Positions 15,281 through 23,169 of a DNA stretch of 38,909 nucleotides are shown in pieces. Position 1 is the stretch's first letter; every line of letters begins with the position of its first letter. The DNA lies in NCBI GenBank assembly GCA_905236455.1, contig CAJOPT010000100.1, forward strand, positions 1 through 38,909. Reading direction: 5' to 3'. The notes under the pieces were generated by a model. That model did no database searches. It was not told where the DNA came from and worked only from the letters and a program-made list of their open reading frames with translations. A program made the translations under genes and the position numbers. The DNA comes from an uncultured Prevotella sp. Lineage in GTDB: Bacteria > Bacteroidota > Bacteroidia > Bacteroidales > Bacteroidaceae.

Positions 15281-16333
15281 ATGATGGAGCAGAGAATAAT
15301 TTTTTCACAGAATTTTCAGAATGACTTGGCTATTGCGTTGTCGGAATGTGAGCGCGACCAGATTTTTGTACTCACCGATGATGTGACGAAGGAGAAGTGC
15401 TGGCCTTTGTTGAGTCATTATTTCGGACTTAAGCATGCACATATAATCACTATACCGTCAGGTGACCAGAACAAGACGATAGAGAGTATGGCTTATGTCT
15501 GGCAGGAACTGGAGAAGGGTGGTGGTACCCGTCATTCCTGTCTTGTGAATCTTGGTGGCGGTATGGTAACAGACCTTGGTGGCTTTGCCGCATCGACATT
15601 CAAAAGAGGAATAAACTTCATCAATATTCCCACAACACTGCTCGCCATGGTTGACGCAAGTGTCGGTGGAAAGACTGGTATAAACTTCGGTGGCTTGAAA
15701 AACGAGGTTGGCGTGTTTAATGATTCCAAATTCGTAATCCTTAACACGGAGTTTCTTAGTACTTTGGATTCCGAGAATATGTTGAGTGGCTATGCGGAGA
15801 TGCTTAAGCATGGGTTAATCAACTCTGAGGAGATGTGGGCGGAGCTTGTTACCTACGACATAAACGAGCCAAACCTGAAACGTCTTCAACGTATGGTAGC
15901 CGACTCTGTAAGAGTGAAAGAGCGTATCGTGGAGGAAGACCCTTCGGAGCAGGGACTACGCAAGGCTCTTAACCTTGGTCATACTTTCGGACACGCTTTC
16001 GAGTCGTGGGCACTTAGGCGTAATCCAGTCCTTCATGGATATGCCGTAGCCTATGGTCTTATCTGTGAGCTGTATCTCAGTACTGTTAAGATGGGATTCC
16101 CCGCTGATAAGATGCGTCAGACAGTCAGGTATATTTGTGATAATTATGGCACTTTGCCTATCACATGTGATGACTATGATGAGCTGATAGAGCTGATGAC
16201 ACACGACAAGAAAAACCGAGGAAACGAAATCAACGTTACACTTCTTGGCGATATTGGTGATGTTCACATAAACCAAACCGTAAATAATGAGGAAATAAAG
16301 GAGGCACTTGATTTTCTTAGGGAGGGAGCATGA
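15281..16333 (+). CDS. aroB: 3-dehydroquinate synthase
   Basis: AroB converts DAHP to 3-dehydroquinate in the shikimate pathway, using NAD and a divalent metal. The protein shows NAD-binding PSGDQNKTIE and LGGGMVTDLGGFAAS, the KRGINFINIPTTLLAMVDASVGGKTGIN signature in outline, and metal-ligand segments GYAEMLKHGL, NLGHTFGHA and HGYAVAYG. I chose the ATG at 15281, which follows AAGGAG by 5 nt, giving 350 residues; ATG at 15284 and an upstream one at 15263 are alternatives. It stands alone, convergent with the patatin gene, with no other aro gene nearby. Confidence 0.95.
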   Translation: MMEQRIIFSQNFQNDLAIALSECERDQIFVLTDDVTKEKCWPLLSHYFGLKHAHIITIPSGDQNKTIESMAYVWQELEKGGGTRHSCLVNLGGGMVTDLGGFAASTFKRGINFINIPTTLLAMVDASVGGKTGINFGGLKNEVGVFNDSKFVILNTEFLSTLDSENMLSGYAEMLKHGLINSEEMWAELVTYDINEPNLKRLQRMVADSVRVKERIVEEDPSEQGLRKALNLGHTFGHAFESWALRRNPVLHGYAVAYGLICELYLSTVKMGFPADKMRQTVRYICDNYGTLPITCDDYDELIELMTHDKKNRGNEINVTLLGDIGDVHINQTVNNEEIKEALDFLREGA

Positions 16334-16348
16334 AGTGACCCCCTTTTT

Positions 16349-17242
16349 TTATTTGTCTTTTTTCGCAAGAAAATGCTCGACAGCCTTTTTTGCCTTGTTG
16401 TGTCCAATAGCGTATAGACGCTCGTACTTGTCAAAGTCAAACGTGTCGTATCTGTTCATGGGGATGTCAACAAGAATGTCTGGAGGAGTTATTTTGATAG
16501 CTTGCTGCGCATTCCTGTTTATCATGATAGAGGTGGAGCGGTTTAGCAGTGTATAGTAATTCATGTCCCTGTCCTCTGGAAGAAACCTGTTAAGCAATGC
16601 CACTACCCGTGACTTCTCGCTTTGTTCCCGTAAGATTTTACGTAACTCTACTTGTCCTTTATAATCATGACCACTAACGTTCACCCCTATAAGCAAGTCG
16701 TCTTTTTGGCGTTTCACACGGTTCAGCGGCAAGGGATTGACTAATCCGCCGTCAACGAGTATCTTGTCATTGCTTTTTACTGGGTCAAAGAACAACGGCA
16801 AGGAGATTGACGCGCGAATAGCCTCATAGAGGCTGCCTTTGTTGAAAACCACTTCATTTCCCGTAACCACGTCAGTTGCGACGGCACAATATGGGATGTC
16901 CAGGTCTTCAATTTTTACGTCAGGCACCACTTCCATCATAGCGTTGATGATTCTGTCACCCTTGACAATGTGGTTGAGACTAAAAGAAAAATCCAATAAA
17001 GAGAGTACTTTTTTGCGGTCAATAGTCATCATCCACTTCTTGAAATCCTCAAGGCGGCCAGCGGCATACATACCACCAACTAAAGCTCCCATGGATGTTC
17101 CTGCGACAGAATGTATATGGTATCCCATCTCCTGCAACTGGTCAATGGCACCGATATGTGCCAAGCCCCTGGCACCACCAGTAGACAGCACTAATGCTAC
17201 ATCTCTCCTGTCTTTCCTTTTCTCCTTACCCCAATTAAACAT
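16349..17242 (-). CDS. Patatin-like phospholipase family protein
   Basis: The 297-residue protein has the patatin catalytic dyad: the oxyanion-hole GGARG (22-26), nucleophile Ser50 in GTSMG, and Asp164 in VDGGLVNPLP. It resembles RssA-type bacterial patatins, which hydrolyse acyl esters of lipids. No signal peptide is seen, so it is probably cytoplasmic or membrane-peripheral. It is monocistronic, ends 15 nt from the convergent aroB stop, and is divergent from copy B of the Cys-rich family. Confidence 0.9.
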   Translation of the reverse strand: MFNWGKEKRKDRRDVALVLSTGGARGLAHIGAIDQLQEMGYHIHSVAGTSMGALVGGMYAAGRLEDFKKWMMTIDRKKVLSLLDFSFSLNHIVKGDRIINAMMEVVPDVKIEDLDIPYCAVATDVVTGNEVVFNKGSLYEAIRASISLPLFFDPVKSNDKILVDGGLVNPLPLNRVKRQKDDLLIGVNVSGHDYKGQVELRKILREQSEKSRVVALLNRFLPEDRDMNYYTLLNRSTSIMINRNAQQAIKITPPDILVDIPMNRYDTFDFDKYERLYAIGHNKAKKAVEHFLAKKDK

Positions 17243-17268
17243 ATTACTATATATAATTTCCTGATTTG

Positions 17269-17300
17269 CAAAATTACGATTTTATTTCTGATACCACAAG
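17269..17300 (-). promoter_or_regulatory. Promoter of the patatin gene
   Basis: On the minus strand TAATTTTG is at 17276-17269 and CTTG at 17300-17297 with a 20-bp spacer; the leader is about 20 nt. Confidence 0.55.
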
Positions 17301-17383
17301 CAAATAACAATATAATTCTTCTATAAATACTATCAGTATACGCCCTTATTGTTTCATAAAAAGCATTAATGTGCGTAATTTGT

Positions 17384-17414
17384 TTTGTTTTATTGTCAAT
17401 TTGCATTATCTTTG
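17384..17414 (+). promoter_or_regulatory. Promoter of copy B of the Cys-rich family
   Basis: TTTG at 17384-17387 and TATCTTTG at 17407-17414 with a 19-bp spacer. It lies just before the start at 17441 and rules out the longer frame that opens at 17369. Confidence 0.75.
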
Positions 17415-17440
17415 CAAATGCATTTAAAAGGAGAAATACA

Positions 17441-18109
17441 ATGGCAAGAGGAAAAAGTATTTGTAAAACTTTGAAGGCTGTGCGTCAGCGAATAGCAGAT
17501 GCCAATGGTATAGTTTACAAGCCACAGCCGTGTGACTATCAAGGCGATTGCTTAGGAACATGCCCCGCATGTGAGGCGGAAGTGCGTTATCTGGAAAACC
17601 AGTTGGCTGTGATTCGCCGCAAGGGAGTGGCAGCTACAGTCGTAGGTGTCGCTATGGGCTTAGGGTCGTTGTCGCCTGCAGCGGCTTATGCTCAGTCAGA
17701 TTGTTGCTCACAGAATGGTCATGAGAAAAAAACGGGCAAAGACTGTTGTGAGAAAAAAGACAAGGATGACAATGCCCGCACACTTCGTGGTAAGGTCGCT
17801 CCTCATACAGTGAAGATGGGTAAACCGATAAAGATTCATGGTGTGGTGCTTGACTTCCAGGGCGTTCCTGTGGGTAATGCGGAGATTGTATGGAATGGTG
17901 ATGTCATAGCCCACACTACCCCAGAAGGTGTGTTCACAGGTAAAGTGCCTGCAGGTGAGACTATCTATATTAAGACGCGTGAATACGAGCCTGGGAGTGT
18001 TGTGGTTACAAAGGAAAATGCCAAGGCGTTGGAGGTGAAGCTTCACCCAATGATGCCTATGGGTATCATGCCAATGCGCTATGAGCCAACATCAGAGCCA
18101 GTAGAATAA
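17441..18109 (+). CDS. Cys-rich GDCxGTCPxC-domain protein with export-like segment (copy B)
   Basis: I chose the ATG at 17441, after AAAAGGAGA and a promoter; this gives 222 residues. Residues 1-55 carry the conserved domain (Cys 8, 31, 37, 41, 44; core GDCLGTCPAC) shared with the protein at 5476. Residues 62-85 are hydrophobic and end in AAAYAQS, which looks like a signal-peptidase site after an unusually long N-terminal part. Then come two Cys pairs (DCC at 87-89, DCC at 101-103) in a charged linker, a carboxypeptidase-regulatory-like beta domain (about 114-200, IHGVVLDFQGVPVGNAEIVW) and a Met-rich tail (MMPMGIMPMRYEP). No radical SAM gene is adjacent. An Na/Ca antiporter gene follows after 11 nt. 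The function is unknown. Confidence 0.7.
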   Translation: MARGKSICKTLKAVRQRIADANGIVYKPQPCDYQGDCLGTCPACEAEVRYLENQLAVIRRKGVAATVVGVAMGLGSLSPAAAYAQSDCCSQNGHEKKTGKDCCEKKDKDDNARTLRGKVAPHTVKMGKPIKIHGVVLDFQGVPVGNAEIVWNGDVIAHTTPEGVFTGKVPAGETIYIKTREYEPGSVVVTKENAKALEVKLHPMMPMGIMPMRYEPTSEPVE

Positions 18110-18120
18110 GCATTAGCGGC

Positions 18121-19089
18121 ATGTTGTTGAATATTGTTTATATTATTGTCGGTATAGCTCTCGTCTTATGGGGTGCTGATCGCCTGACAGATGGTGCCGT
18201 TGCTATTGCGGAGCGTATGCATATACCGCAAATAGTAATAGGACTTACAATTGTGGCAATGGGTACGTCAATGCCGGAATTCTGTGTCAGTTTGGTGTCG
18301 GCATTGAAGGGTACGCCCGACATGGCAGTAGGAAACGTTGTGGGCTCCAATGTCTTTAACTCGCTGCTAATAGTAGGCGTCGCAGCCTTGATAGCTCCGA
18401 TGACAATACTTCCTGCGACGGTTAAGAAAGATATTCCCTTTGCCTTAGTGTCTTCTTTCTTGCTTACATTTTTCTGTATCGACGGTGAGATATCACGTAC
18501 CGATGCCGGGCTGCTTTTCCTGTTGTTTGTCGTGTTCATGGCGATGACGCTAAACAGCGCGAAGACGGCAAAAGGAAACAATAATAATGATGCGTCTCAG
18601 GCTATGCCCGATACGTCAGAGACAGACGGGAAAGTATCGGTGTTAAAGTCTGTAGGCTTTGTGTTGTTAGGATTAGGATGTCTTATCGGAGGCAGCAATA
18701 TATTTGTTACTGGTGCTTCCGAGGTAGCCAAGGCTTTCGGTATCAGCGATGCCGTTATTGGTCTTACAATTGTGGCAATGGGTACGTCGCTTCCAGAACT
18801 GGCTACTACGGCAGTTAGCGCGAGGAAAGGTAACAGTGGCATAGCTATTGGCAATGTCTTGGGCTCAAATGTGTTTAATATACTGATGGTCGTAGGTGTC
18901 ACGGGGCTTATCAGTCCCATGACATTGAATGGCATAACGTCAGTTGACCTTACCATGTTAGTGGTGTCAATGCTCCTCTTGTGGCTTTTCTCTTTCACAA
19001 AGTATACCATCCAACGTTGGGAAGGGGCTGTCTTGTCAGTTTTGTTCGCAGTTTATTTAGCTTATCTTGTACTTCAAGCTATTGGATGA
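18121..19089 (+). CDS. Calcium/sodium antiporter (CaCA family, YrbG-like)
   Basis: The 322-residue inner-membrane protein has about ten membrane helices in two homologous halves. The paired alpha repeats are plain: GLTIVAMGTSMPEF...GNVVGSNVFNSLLIVG and GLTIVAMGTSLPEL...GNVLGSNVFNILMVVG. These carry the acidic cation ligands (PEF, PEL) and the GSN motifs. It should exchange Na+ or H+ against Ca2+. A polar cytoplasmic loop (about 150-175) joins the halves. It lies 11 nt after copy B of the Cys-rich family with no promoter between, so the two are probably co-transcribed. Confidence 0.92.
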   Translation: MLLNIVYIIVGIALVLWGADRLTDGAVAIAERMHIPQIVIGLTIVAMGTSMPEFCVSLVSALKGTPDMAVGNVVGSNVFNSLLIVGVAALIAPMTILPATVKKDIPFALVSSFLLTFFCIDGEISRTDAGLLFLLFVVFMAMTLNSAKTAKGNNNNDASQAMPDTSETDGKVSVLKSVGFVLLGLGCLIGGSNIFVTGASEVAKAFGISDAVIGLTIVAMGTSLPELATTAVSARKGNSGIAIGNVLGSNVFNILMVVGVTGLISPMTLNGITSVDLTMLVVSMLLLWLFSFTKYTIQRWEGAVLSVLFAVYLAYLVLQAIG

Positions 19090-19157
19090 CATTGTCGGTG
19101 ATCAGCTCTCAAATTGCTTTATGCTGATACAGCAGAACGGAAAATGATATTTTGAAT

Positions 19158-19622
19158 ATGGATAATAGAAAAGATGAGGGATTGCGTTCCCTCGGCTCAA
19201 AAACGCAATATAGAATGGATTATTCACCCGAGGTGCTGGAGACTTTCGAGAACAAGCATCAGGGAAATGACTATTGGGTACGGTTCAATTGTCCTGAGTT
19301 TACATCACTTTGTCCTATTACAGGACAGCCGGACTTTGCAGAACTACGTATCTCTTATATCCCAGATAGACGTATGGTGGAGAGCAAGAGCCTGAAACTC
19401 TACCTTTTTAGTTTCCGTAATCACGGAGACTTCCATGAGGATTGCGTAAACATTATCATGAAAGATTTAATCAGGCTGATGGATCCGAAATATATAGAGG
19501 TGACGGGATTATTCACCCCACGAGGTGGAATAAGCATCTGGCCATATGCCAATTACGGTAAACCAGGCACTCGCTATGAGGAGCTGGCTGAGTATCGTAT
19601 GCGGAATCACAATATGGATTAG
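19158..19622 (+). CDS. queF: preQ0 reductase (NADPH-dependent 7-cyano-7-deazaguanine reductase)
   Basis: QueF reduces the nitrile of preQ0 to preQ1 in queuosine biosynthesis. From the ATG at 19158 the protein has 154 residues, the short unimodular type. It carries the thioimide-forming Cys52 and Asp59 in [10 protein letters not shown], and the QueF motif ESKSLKLY (75-82) for NADPH binding, followed by FHEDC. An in-frame TTG two codons earlier is not needed. No other queuosine gene is in the window. It converges on the lipoprotein gene with an 18-nt gap. Confidence 0.95.
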   Translation: MDNRKDEGLRSLGSKTQYRMDYSPEVLETFENKHQGNDYWVRFNCPEFTSLCPITGQPDFAELRISYIPDRRMVESKSLKLYLFSFRNHGDFHEDCVNIIMKDLIRLMDPKYIEVTGLFTPRGGISIWPYANYGKPGTRYEELAEYRMRNHNMD

Positions 19623-19640
19623 CCTCTAATAATCCAGTAG

Positions 19641-20453
19641 CTATCTTATAGAATCTTTTGTGGCTTGCTTTGCAGCCGCCTCCATAGCTTTTTTGTTGGC
19701 TTCCATGGCATTCTTCTGTCTGTGGAAGCCAATGATTTTTCCATCCATACGCAATGCCAAGGTATCGTCTAACATATATACAAACTCCACTGTGTCACGT
19801 TTAATCAGGTTGTCAGGAATCCTTTTGCGCTCCTTGTCTACTGTGTCGCGTGTGAGAATCAGTTTACCGTTGTATGGGTGCCATTCTGTAAGGCGCGGCA
19901 CAGGCGGATACTCAACGAGACTTTCGTCGGAGAGACTGTTTCCTCTGAAGATCATTCCTACAGCCGTTGCCTGATAATGTCGTTTTAGGGAGAATCCGTA
20001 TTCGCGAGGTATGAAAATCAGTTTCTTTATGGAGTCTGTCAGCTCTGCCTCTATCTCCTCTGTAGTCTTTGTGGCAGAGCTTTTTAGTGTAGGCATAACC
20101 TGATAGGTCCACGTGCCTTTAAGCTGGTCGAGGTCAATAACCATCTCAACCTCTTTTGGGTTCTTAGGATTTAGCATGATGCCAACCCAGTCGCCGATTT
20201 CAGGATGTCCGAATATTTTATGTTTCTTATTAGCGTTGATAATGTTATATGTAATAGGGTCACCACCCTCGTTAGGCAGGAACACAATAACAGAATCGGA
20301 GCATCCGTCGCATGCAAGACCGTATATCATCTTGTCGCCATCCAGCTTGTTGCTCTTCTCAATAGCCTCGGGTTTCTTGTTGTTGTCGTTCCTTTTACAG
20401 TTGGAAAACCCCAGTAGTATGGTGATTGCAAGTAAAAAATAAAATCTTTTCAT
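19641..20453 (-). CDS. Lipoprotein of unknown function
   Basis: From the ATG at 20453 the protein has 270 residues and a lipoprotein signal, MKRFYFLLAITILLGFSNC, with the lipid-attached Cys19 in a good lipobox. The mature part begins with an Asn/Lys-rich linker, then GLACDGCSDSVIVFLP, GDPITYNI and KGTWTYQVMP, which reads as two beta-rich segments. The C-terminus is a helical Ala/Lys-rich stretch (ANKKAMEAAAKQATK). I do not recognise the family beyond noting that similar lipoproteins occur in Prevotella. The CDGC pair could bind metal or form a disulfide. It is expected in the outer membrane, facing the periplasm or outside. Confidence 0.75.
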   Translation of the reverse strand: MKRFYFLLAITILLGFSNCKRNDNNKKPEAIEKSNKLDGDKMIYGLACDGCSDSVIVFLPNEGGDPITYNIINANKKHKIFGHPEIGDWVGIMLNPKNPKEVEMVIDLDQLKGTWTYQVMPTLKSSATKTTEEIEAELTDSIKKLIFIPREYGFSLKRHYQATAVGMIFRGNSLSDESLVEYPPVPRLTEWHPYNGKLILTRDTVDKERKRIPDNLIKRDTVEFVYMLDDTLALRMDGKIIGFHRQKNAMEANKKAMEAAAKQATKDSIR

Positions 20454-20474
20454 ATTGTGATATATATTTGGTTG

Positions 20475-20506
20475 CAAAAATAATTGATTTTGTTGAGAAC
20501 AGCAAA
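20475..20506 (-). promoter_or_regulatory. Promoter of the lipoprotein gene
   Basis: On the minus strand TATTTTTG is at 20482-20475 and TTTG at 20506-20503, with a 20-bp spacer. Confidence 0.7.
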
Positions 20507-20589
20507 TTTAATCCTTTATCTTTATGTTATAAATAAATAAAAATATAAGATAGGGTAGTTATATATATTTTTTGTCTACCTTTTACTTA

Positions 20590-20667
20590 GTTGAAAGTAC
20601 TTACGCTCGACAAAGAAAAGAAAAAGCGTTTTCTTTTTGGTTTTGTGCTCGCTTATTCGTACCTTTG
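20590..20667 (+). promoter_or_regulatory. pycB promoter module with upstream block and dyad
   Basis: TTTG at 20636-20639 and TACCTTTG at 20660-20667 with a 20-bp spacer that differs from the rplY spacer at one base. A 9-bp dyad AAAAGAAAA (20616-20624) / TTTTCTTTT (20629-20637) overlaps the -33 element, and GTTGA...TCGAC lies just upstream (about 20590-20611). Confidence 0.75.
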
Positions 20668-20699
20668 CATGCCAAAACAGAAAGAAACAGAATCAAGAT

Positions 20700-22475
20700 A
20701 TGAAAAAGAAAATCCAGTTTAGTCTCGTTTACCGGGATATGTGGCAGAGCTCAGGAAAGTTCCAACCACGTAAAGACCAGCTTGAGCGTATCGCTCCAGT
20801 GATTATCGAGATGGGCTGTTTTGCCCGTGTGGAAACAAATGGAGGCGCTTTCGAGCAGGTTAATCTCCTTGCAGGTGAGAATCCTAATGACGCAGTACGT
20901 GCTTTCTGTAAGCCTTTTAATGATGCAGGTATAAAGACCCACATGCTTGACCGTGGCTTAAATGCATTGCGAATGTATCCTGTGCCTGATGACGTGCGAG
21001 CTTTAATGTATAAGGTAAAGCATGCACAGGGTGTTGATATCCCTCGTATCTTTGACGGCTTGAATGATGTGCGTAATATCATTCCAAGCATCAAATGGGC
21101 GAAGGAGGCAGGAATGACGCCACAAGCGACACTTTGTATAACTACTTCACCTGTACACACTCTCGAGTATTATATGAACATTGCCACCCAGCTTGTTGAG
21201 GCTGGAGCCGAGGAGATTTGTCTAAAAGATATGGCAGGTATTGGTCAACCGGCATTCCTCGGTAAACTTACAAAGATGATCAAGGATAAATATCCTGATA
21301 TAATAATAGAGTACCATGGTCATTCTGGACCTGGAATGTCGATGGCTTCAATACTCGAGGTTTGTGAGAATGGAGCCGACATTATCGATACTGCCATAGA
21401 ACCGTTGAGTTGGGGTAAGGTTCATCCAGATGTTATCTCAGTACAGTCAATGTTGAGAAATGAAGGCTTCGAGGTTCCGGATATCAATATGAAGGCATAT
21501 ATGAAAGCCCGCTCTCTCACTCAGGAGTTCATTGATGACTGGCTTGGCTATTTCATCAATCCAGGTAATAAGCACATGTCATCCTTACTGTTAGGGTGCG
21601 GTTTGCCAGGTGGAATGATGGGCTCGATGATGGCTGACCTTGGTGGTATTATGGGGACAATCAATAACATTCGCCGTAAGCGTGGCGATGAAGAGCTTAC
21701 CACCGATGATATGCTTGTAAAACTCTTTAATGAGGTGGAATATGTATGGCCACGTGTAGGCTATCCGCCATTGGTGACACCGTTTAGCCAGTATGTAAAG
21801 AATATTGCCTTGATGAATCTTCTTACCATGGAGCAAGGTAAGGGACGTTTTGTAATGATGGACGATGCCATGTGGGGTATGATTCTCGGCAAGAGTGGTA
21901 AGATTCCTGGAGATATTGCACCAGAACTTATTGAGTTGGCAAAAAAACAAGGACGTGAGTTTACTGATGCCGACCCGCACACATTACTTCCTAATGCTCT
22001 GGACGACTTTAGGAAAGAGATGGATGAGAACGGATGGGAATACGGTCAGGATGATGAGGAACTTTGGGAACTTGCCATGCATCCGGAGCAGTATCGTAAC
22101 TATAAGAGCGGACAGGCAAAGAAGAATTTCCTTGCTGATTTGCAGAAAGCCAAGGATGCTGCCCTCGGTGCTGCTATGTCACCAGAGGAGCTCTCTGCGT
22201 TCAAACATGCGAAAGCGGATGCTATCGTCGCACCCGTCAAAGGACAGGTGTTCTGGGAGTTCGGCGGTGACGGAGAGGCGGTTGCAGCTGTTGAGCCTTA
22301 TATAGGCAAAGAATATCAAGAGGGTGATGCCTTTTGTTATATTCAGGCTACATGGGGCGAGTTTGTCACTATTCCCGCTGCGTTAGGAGGAAAGCTTGTT
22401 GAGATTGCCGCAAAGCAAGGCTCAAAGGTTAACAAAGGTGACGTTCTCGCATATATAGAGCGCCCTCAAGCTTAA
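20700..22475 (+). CDS. Oxaloacetate decarboxylase alpha / pyruvate carboxylase B-type carboxyltransferase
   Basis: From the ATG at 20700 (after the promoter) the protein has 591 residues. The N-terminal DRE-TIM carboxyltransferase domain keeps RD (12-13), KDMAG (K176, D177) and the metal-binding HGH (206-208), though the usual FExWGGATFD is replaced by RVETNGGAFEQ. A conserved carboxylase-like region follows, then a C-terminal biotinyl/lipoyl-like domain (about 515-591). That domain has no biotin-accepting lysine: where EAMKM is expected the sequence is QATWG, with Trp552 at the lysine position. It may act with a separate biotin carrier, or the domain is now only structural. No carrier or membrane beta subunit gene is in the window. 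The HD gene follows after 3 nt. Confidence 0.85.
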   Translation: MKKKIQFSLVYRDMWQSSGKFQPRKDQLERIAPVIIEMGCFARVETNGGAFEQVNLLAGENPNDAVRAFCKPFNDAGIKTHMLDRGLNALRMYPVPDDVRALMYKVKHAQGVDIPRIFDGLNDVRNIIPSIKWAKEAGMTPQATLCITTSPVHTLEYYMNIATQLVEAGAEEICLKDMAGIGQPAFLGKLTKMIKDKYPDIIIEYHGHSGPGMSMASILEVCENGADIIDTAIEPLSWGKVHPDVISVQSMLRNEGFEVPDINMKAYMKARSLTQEFIDDWLGYFINPGNKHMSSLLLGCGLPGGMMGSMMADLGGIMGTINNIRRKRGDEELTTDDMLVKLFNEVEYVWPRVGYPPLVTPFSQYVKNIALMNLLTMEQGKGRFVMMDDAMWGMILGKSGKIPGDIAPELIELAKKQGREFTDADPHTLLPNALDDFRKEMDENGWEYGQDDEELWELAMHPEQYRNYKSGQAKKNFLADLQKAKDAALGAAMSPEELSAFKHAKADAIVAPVKGQVFWEFGGDGEAVAAVEPYIGKEYQEGDAFCYIQATWGEFVTIPAALGGKLVEIAAKQGSKVNKGDVLAYIERPQA

Positions 22476-22478
22476 CAA

Positions 22479-23084
22479 ATGAATTATCAGAATATAATAG
22501 ATAAATATTATGGGAAGGAAGAGTCTGTCGCCACAGGCGACAGACTCTTAGACAATGTTTTATCGAACTCCCGTTATAAAAAACGGAAGTCTTCGTTGAA
22601 GACCATCCTTCTTCGTCATAGCAGGGCTGTTGCCGACAGGGCTTTGATGATTGCCGAAGCTCACCCGGAAATGAATCTTGACAGGCAGTTTGTTGAAGAG
22701 GCAGCTATGTTGCACGACATTGGGATTTTTTTGTGCGATGCGCCAGGGATTGCTTGTTATGGAACATATCCATATATCTGCCACGGATGGCTCGGTGCTG
22801 AATTGTTAAGGAAGGAAGGATATCCCCTTCATGCAAGGATATGCGAGCGGCATACGGGCGCAGGTCTTACAAAAAAAGATATTTCCGGCAGGAACCTCCC
22901 TCTTCCTAATCAGGATTTCCTTCCAGAGACATTGACAGAGCAGTTGATTTGTTATGCGGATAAGTTCTATTCAAAGTCACATTTAGATGTAGAGAAAACT
23001 TATGAACAGGCAGAGCGAAGCCTTGCTAAGTTTGGTGAAGAGGGTGTCGTGCGTTTTCGTACATGGAGAAAGCTTTTTGAATAG
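22479..23084 (+). CDS. HD-domain phosphohydrolase-like protein
   Basis: The 201-residue soluble protein has an HD domain with metal ligands H47 (LLRHS), H79-D80 (AMLHDIG), H102 (ICHGWLGAELL), H125 (ERHTGAG) and a late Asp (YADKFYS). Such proteins hydrolyse phosphate esters of nucleotides or related compounds; the substrate cannot be told. It starts 3 nt after the carboxyltransferase stop, suggesting coupling, although a perfect 14-bp hairpin lies in codons 14-24. The ATG at 22479 is the only good start near the domain. Confidence 0.85.
   Translation: MNYQNIIDKYYGKEESVATGDRLLDNVLSNSRYKKRKSSLKTILLRHSRAVADRALMIAEAHPEMNLDRQFVEEAAMLHDIGIFLCDAPGIACYGTYPYICHGWLGAELLRKEGYPLHARICERHTGAGLTKKDISGRNLPLPNQDFLPETLTEQLICYADKFYSKSHLDVEKTYEQAERSLAKFGEEGVVRFRTWRKLFE
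22519..22549 (+). repeat. Perfect 14-bp hairpin inside the HD-domain gene
   Basis: AAGAGTCTGTCGCC and GGCGACAGACTCTT flank a 3-nt loop (ACA). It encodes EESVATGDRLL at the N-terminus of the HD protein. It has no T-run after it, so it is not a classic terminator, but a stem this strong near a start codon could affect translation or mRNA decay. Confidence 0.75.
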
Positions 23085-23154
23085 CAGACAGTCATATTTA
23101 TTGTATGTTAAGTTAAATAATGGCAATCTGTATGCTGTTGTCAAAAGATTTTAG

Positions 23155-23162
23155 TACTTTTG
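23155..23162 (+). promoter_or_regulatory. Probable -7 element of the LptD homologue gene
   Basis: TACTTTTG ends only 7 nt before the ATG at 23170, so the transcript would be almost leaderless. I do not see a TTTG at 19-21 bp upstream. Confidence 0.45.
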
Positions 23163-23169
23163 CACTTTG

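Noticed and set aside
17369..17440. Longer N-terminus for copy B of the Cys-rich family
   Set aside because: The extra 24 codons cover the TTTG and TATCTTTG elements, and the ATG at 17441 matches the start of the paralogue residue for residue.
20637..20699. Longer N-terminus for the carboxyltransferase
   Set aside because: It would translate the promoter; the ATG at 20700 starts the conserved protein.
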